DNA of 64,000 nt from Geothrix fuzhouensis (GTDB lineage: Bacteria > Acidobacteriota > Holophagae > Holophagales > Holophagaceae): NCBI RefSeq assembly GCF_024609325.1, contig NZ_JANHMQ010000001.1:806001-870000 (forward strand), read 5' to 3'. A program made the translations under genes and the position numbers. The notes under the pieces were generated by a model. It had not been told where the DNA came from. It searched no databases and was given only the letters and a program-made list of their open reading frames with translations. This document shows, in pieces, positions 60,451-64,000 of this stretch. The stretch's first letter is position 1. Every line of letters starts with the position of its first letter.

Positions 60451-61332
60451 ATGAACTTGCTGCACGCCATCCTCCTGGGGCTGATCCAGGGCCTGACGGA
60501 ATTCCTGCCGGTGTCCTCTACGGCGCACCTCACGCTGGCCGAGCACCTGATGTTCGGGGGGCGCCCCATGCCCCTGGCCTTCGACGTGCTACTCCATGTC
60601 GGCACCCTGGTCGCCTTGACGATCTATTTCCGCCGCGAGCTGTTCCAGGTGGCCATGGGTTGCCTGGGCCGCGATTCGGAGGGCCGGAAGCTGGCCTTGT
60701 GGCTGTTCATCGCCATGATCCCCACGGGCATCTTCGGCTTGGCCACCAAAGGTGTGAAAGAGGTGGCGAAGGAGCATCTGTGGGTCTACGGAATTGGGCT
60801 GGTCTGCACCTCCGCCTTGCTCTACTTTGCCAATCGCCTCAGCCGTGAGCGGATCAATCTGGCTGGCGATGACCAGGCCGGGCGCGGTCTCGGCGACCTC
60901 CGGGCCGCGGATGCCCTGGCCGTGGGCGCCATCCAGGGCATCGGCGGCGGTTTCGGGCTGTCGCGCTCGGGATCAACCATCGCCATGGGCGTGTTCCAGG
61001 GTCTGCGGCTCCCGGTCTCGACGCGGTTCAGCTTCCTCCTGGGCGTGCCCACCATCGCCGCGGCCGCGGTGGTGGAACTGCGGGGCCTGCTGAAGCCCCT
61101 GCTCCACCACCAGCCGCTGCCACCAGAACTGGCCTTCCCCGCCGGCTCGGCCTCCCCTGCCCTGCTCTGCGGGATGGGTGTCCTGGTCGCGGCCATCTCG
61201 GGCTACATGGCCATCGGCATCCTGGACCGATTCACCCGGAAGCCGAAGCTCAACGGCTTCGCCCTTTATTGCCTGGGCCTGGGCCTGGTGATGCTGGCCC
61301 TGAGCGCCACAGGCGCTCTCGGGCATCACTGA
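60451..61332 (+). CDS. uppP: Undecaprenyl-diphosphatase
   Basis: 293-aa inner-membrane enzyme (BacA type) regenerating undecaprenyl phosphate for cell-wall synthesis and giving bacitracin tolerance. The two signature repeats are GLIQGLTEFLPVSSTAHL (~10-27) and GFGLSRSGSTIAMGV (~166-181), containing the catalytic glutamate, serine and arginine. It has 8 or so hydrophobic spans and normal length. CGGAG precedes the ATG. Confidence 0.96.
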   Translation: MNLLHAILLGLIQGLTEFLPVSSTAHLTLAEHLMFGGRPMPLAFDVLLHVGTLVALTIYFRRELFQVAMGCLGRDSEGRKLALWLFIAMIPTGIFGLATKGVKEVAKEHLWVYGIGLVCTSALLYFANRLSRERINLAGDDQAGRGLGDLRAADALAVGAIQGIGGGFGLSRSGSTIAMGVFQGLRLPVSTRFSFLLGVPTIAAAAVVELRGLLKPLLHHQPLPPELAFPAGSASPALLCGMGVLVAAISGYMAIGILDRFTRKPKLNGFALYCLGLGLVMLALSATGALGHH

Positions 61333-61437
61333 CAGTCCGGTCGCCCCCGTTCACCGGCCCGTCCACGCCGTTCGCCGGTCCATCCGCTCTGGAAGGCTGC
61401 TTGCCCCTACACTGGGACCTTCCTGCCCGGAGGCCCG

Positions 61438-62199
61438 GTGATCCAGCTGAATGAGGTCCACAAATCCTTCACGGTGAAGGACCGGAAGACTCGCGTCACC
61501 AAGCGCATCGACGCCGTGCGCGGGATCTCGCTGGAGGTGAAACCGGGTGAGATCTACGGCCTGCTGGGCCCGAACGGCGCCGGCAAATCCACCACGCTGC
61601 GCATGATCGCCGGTCTTATGGAGCCCGATATGGGCTCCATCCATGTCTGTGGCCACGAGACCCGCCAGAAGCCCGAGGCGGTCCGCGGCTGCCTGGGCTA
61701 CCTGAGCACGGACATGGGCGTGTACGTGCGCTTCACGCCCCGAGAGCTGCTCCGGATCTTCGGGGAATTTCAGAATGTGGATCCCATGATCGCCGAGCGC
61801 CGAGGCCTGCATCTGCTGGAAAAGCTCCAGCTCGCCGATTTCGCGGACGTAAAGATGGAAGGTTTCTCCTCGGGGCAGAAGCAGAAGGTGAGCATTGCCC
61901 GGGCCCTGCTGCACGATCCGAAGGTCGTGATCTTCGACGAACCCACCACGGGCCTGGACGTGCTCACCGCCAAGACCGTGCTGGACCTGCTCCGCATCAT
62001 GCGGGAGGAGGGCCGCACCGTGATCGTGTCGACCCATGTCATGCCCATGGTGGAAGACATCTGCGACCGCGTGGGCATCATCTTCGACGGCAAGCTGCAC
62101 GGCGACGCCCCGCCCCTGGAGCTCCTGCGGTCCCGAGGTGCCAAGTCCCTCGATGAAGTCTTCTTCCAACTGGCGGCCGAATCGGAAGGGGGCAACTGA
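61438..62199 (+). CDS. ABC exporter ATP-binding protein, NatA type
   Basis: 253 aa. Walker A GPNGAGKSTTLRMI (~45), signature GFSSGQKQKVSIARALLHDP (~145), Walker B VVIFDEPTTGLD (~165) and the switch histidine in VIVSTHVMPMVED are all present. The N-terminus starts at GTG after GGAGG. The sequence is closest to the NatA sodium-efflux-type ATPases. It is coupled by a TGATG junction to the permease that follows. Confidence 0.93.
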   Translation: MIQLNEVHKSFTVKDRKTRVTKRIDAVRGISLEVKPGEIYGLLGPNGAGKSTTLRMIAGLMEPDMGSIHVCGHETRQKPEAVRGCLGYLSTDMGVYVRFTPRELLRIFGEFQNVDPMIAERRGLHLLEKLQLADFADVKMEGFSSGQKQKVSIARALLHDPKVVIFDEPTTGLDVLTAKTVLDLLRIMREEGRTVIVSTHVMPMVEDICDRVGIIFDGKLHGDAPPLELLRSRGAKSLDEVFFQLAAESEGGN

Positions 62200-63389
62200 T
62201 GCGCGGCGCTCTGCTCATCGCCAAGAAAGAGTTCCTGGAACTCTCGAAGGATCGGAAGACACTCTTCTTCGCCTTCGTGCTGCCCTTCCTGCTCTACCCC
62301 GCCATCTTCGGGATGATGGCCAAGATGGCGAAGCGGGATGAGGACCAGAACCGCAATAAGGCCAGTCGGATCTACCTGGCCGATCCCTCGGGTGCCATCT
62401 CCGGGATGCTGCAAGCCGACCGGAAACAGTTCGAGCTGGTGCCGAAACCCGAGGGGGACCTCAAACAGGCCCTCCGTGATCAGAAGCTGGACCTGGCGTT
62501 GGAGGCGGACCAGGGAGCGGCCGCGTCACTCCAGAGATCCGAGACCTTCACCCTGGCCGTCACCGTGGATGAGAGCGAGCACACCTCCGAGTTGGCGCTC
62601 AAGCGCGTCAAAGACGCCCTCAAAGGCCAGGAGAAGAGCTGGATCCAGGCGCGGCTGCAGACGCTTGGAGCCTCCTCCCAGCTGGCGGAGCCTCTGAAGC
62701 TGGAGGTGAAGAATGCCGCGGACCCGACCCTGGAAATGGGCAAGGTTCTGGGCCGGATTCTCCCCTACCTGCTGATGATCATGATGTACACCGGCTCGAT
62801 GCAGCACGGGATCTACGCCACAGCCGGAGAGAAGGAGCGCCACACACTGCTGAGCCTCATGGCCACGCGCCTCCCGAGAAACCAGATCATCCTGGGCAAG
62901 CTGCTCTACATCTTCAGCATGGGCGTGATCGCGGCGCTGCTGAACCTGTTGAGCATGAGCCTCTCCATCCCCTTCATCGGAGGGGGCTCCACGAATTCCA
63001 TGCAGGCGCTGGCGGCCGTAGCCAACCCCATGACCCTGGGTCTCACCTTCATGATCATGGTGCCGCTGGGTCTCTTCTTCTCGAATTTCATCCTGCTCAT
63101 GGGCATCCAGGCCCGGAACACCATCGAGGCCGGCAGCGCCATCACGCCTGGCATCTTCCTGGTGGTCTTCCTCGGCATCTTCACCATGTCTCCGGGCGTG
63201 GACAAGATGGCCTTCCTTTCCTACGTGCCCGTGGTGAACGTCTGTCTGGCCCTGCGCAAGTTGTTCAGCCAGCAGTTCAACCAGATGGAATACCTGGTGG
63301 CCTTCGCCATGACGGTGGGTCTGGCGGCCCTCATGACCTGGGTTTCCACCCGGATCCTCAACCGGGAGAAGGCCCTCTTCAAGGCCTGA
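62199..63389 (+). CDS. ABC-2 type permease, NatB type
   Basis: 396 aa with the ABC-2 permease layout: one membrane span near residue 22 (LFFAFVLPFLLYPAIFGMM), a ~150-residue extracytoplasmic domain, and five or six spans from residue ~185 (ILPYLLMIMMYTGSMQHGIY, containing the conserved small-residue region, and GLTFMIMVPLGLFFSNFIL). NatB proteins pair with NatA to export sodium or other substrates; the substrate here is inferred only by similarity of layout. Its start overlaps the ATPase stop. Confidence 0.9.
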   Translation: MRGALLIAKKEFLELSKDRKTLFFAFVLPFLLYPAIFGMMAKMAKRDEDQNRNKASRIYLADPSGAISGMLQADRKQFELVPKPEGDLKQALRDQKLDLALEADQGAAASLQRSETFTLAVTVDESEHTSELALKRVKDALKGQEKSWIQARLQTLGASSQLAEPLKLEVKNAADPTLEMGKVLGRILPYLLMIMMYTGSMQHGIYATAGEKERHTLLSLMATRLPRNQIILGKLLYIFSMGVIAALLNLLSMSLSIPFIGGGSTNSMQALAAVANPMTLGLTFMIMVPLGLFFSNFILLMGIQARNTIEAGSAITPGIFLVVFLGIFTMSPGVDKMAFLSYVPVVNVCLALRKLFSQQFNQMEYLVAFAMTVGLAALMTWVSTRILNREKALFKA

Positions 63390-63417
63390 GGGTGGATTCC
63401 CCGGGGCCGGGGGGACA

Positions 63418-63446
63418 TTGCCCGGAGAAAGCTGTCATCCTATAGT
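63418..63446 (+). promoter_or_regulatory. Sigma-70-type promoter before the TPR gene
   Basis: TTGCCC (63418-63423) and TATAGT (63441-63446) are separated by exactly 17 bp. The ATG of the downstream gene is 28 bases further on. Both boxes are close to consensus in an otherwise GC-rich gap. Confidence 0.65.
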
Positions 63447-63473
63447 TTCTCCAAGGCTTCCCGAGGATCACGC

Positions 63474-64000
63474 ATGGCGACGAAGGCAAAGTCAGAACAA
63501 GCTCCCAAGTCCGCCCCCGCTCCGGCCGCCCAGCCCCAGCCCTCGTCGTTGGCCGGTGCCTTCGCGAAGGCCGTCAAGCTCGTGGACGGCGGCAAATACG
63601 CCGAGGCCATCAAGGCCCTGGACACGCTGATCGATGAGGCCCAGGCCGCAGGTGAATGGGCGATCAAGCGCCGGGCCCAGGTCTACCACGCCCTGGCCGA
63701 ATCGAAGCTGCACCCCGCCAAAGTCAGCACCCCCGATGTCATCACCGAGATCCAGGCCAGCCTGAACCGGCGCGATACGGATGGCGCGCTCAAGCAGCTT
63801 GAGAAGGCCATCAAGGCGCACTCGGCGCAGGGCAACCTCCACTACCTCCGCGCCGTGGCTTTCGCCCAGGCGGATAATGCCGAAGCCGCTGCGGAAAACC
63901 TGAAGAAGGCCGTGGAACTGGATGCCGACCTGATCTTCCAGTGGCACATGGAGCCGGACTTCAACTCCGTTCGCAAGTCTCCCCTCTTCGCCTTCACTGA
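63474..64000 (+). CDS. TPR-repeat protein, 3' end beyond the window
   Basis: 175 codons are visible and the frame is still open at the last base. After a low-complexity Lys/Ala/Pro start (~25 residues), TPR-like helical pairs begin: FAKAVKLVDGGKYAEAIKAL, ASLNRRDTDGALKQLEKAIK and AQADNAEAAAENLKKAVELD. The closing DFNSVRKSPLFAFT is typical of the final segment of small TPR proteins, so little is probably missing. A good promoter lies 28 bases upstream. Partner and role unknown. Confidence 0.8.
   Translation, partial: MATKAKSEQAPKSAPAPAAQPQPSSLAGAFAKAVKLVDGGKYAEAIKALDTLIDEAQAAGEWAIKRRAQVYHALAESKLHPAKVSTPDVITEIQASLNRRDTDGALKQLEKAIKAHSAQGNLHYLRAVAFAQADNAEAAAENLKKAVELDADLIFQWHMEPDFNSVRKSPLFAFT

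Overview
The window is about 64 kb of a high-GC (roughly two thirds G+C by eye), gene-dense bacterial chromosome. A Ser/Thr kinase with a TolB-like domain and TPR repeats, a system II cytochrome c maturation pair (ResB/CcsA), a meso-diaminopimelate-type murE, TolC/RND and patatin-BamA outer-membrane proteins, and the general gene style suggest a Gram-negative acidobacterium, most likely of the Holophagae (Geothrix/Holophaga type). This assignment is inferred from gene content; no rRNA or tRNA gene is visible to confirm it.

Layout. 1-6.4 kb: single metabolic or signalling genes (fragment of a binding-type protein, kinase, zinc alcohol dehydrogenase, thioredoxin-fold protein, SpoU-type methyltransferase). 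6.4-8.3 kb: aromatic amino acid hydroxylase coupled to its pterin dehydratase. 8.3-12 kb: lipoprotein, resB and ccsA, ended by a strong terminator. 12-25.3 kb: a secreted protein, an FAD oxidoreductase, then the minus-strand cell wall/division (dcw) cluster mraZ-rsmH-ftsL-ftsI-murE-sua5-murF-mraY-murD. An EAL-domain gene on the opposite strand splits murD from mraY, and a five-copy MraZ operator lies upstream of mraZ. 25.3-31.6 kb: a lower-GC, decayed accessory zone with an orphan Xre/MbcA/ParS-like protein, a GGDEF remnant, a small histidine kinase, a TetR fused to an outer-membrane protein tail, an RND stub joined to TolC, and a headless secreted-protein gene. 31.6-42.3 kb: MscS channel with a cyclic-nucleotide domain, patatin-BamA protein, HIT, trmL, a B12-binding protein, radA, two unknowns and a nitronate monooxygenase-like enzyme.

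42.4-53.9 kb: an essentially complete branched-chain amino acid locus. On the minus strand lie leuA, a 43-codon ORF, leuB, two consecutive leader-peptide/attenuator modules, and ilvD-ilvB-ilvN-ilvC. On the plus strand lie a LysR regulator, leuC and leuD. The first leader is leucine-rich and the second valine/isoleucine-rich. Each has a GC hairpin with a U-run and a complementary antiterminator segment at its stop codon. This looks like a serial attenuator and is the most striking regulatory structure in the window.

53.9-64 kb: intergenic palindromic repeats, yicC, a lower-GC P-loop ATPase of the Sll1717 type, a peptide-binding-protein-like anchored protein, threonine aldolase, a small regulator/membrane-protein pair with a repeated operator, uppP, a NatAB-type ABC exporter and the start of a TPR protein. 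No CRISPR array, intact insertion sequence, rRNA or tRNA gene was seen.
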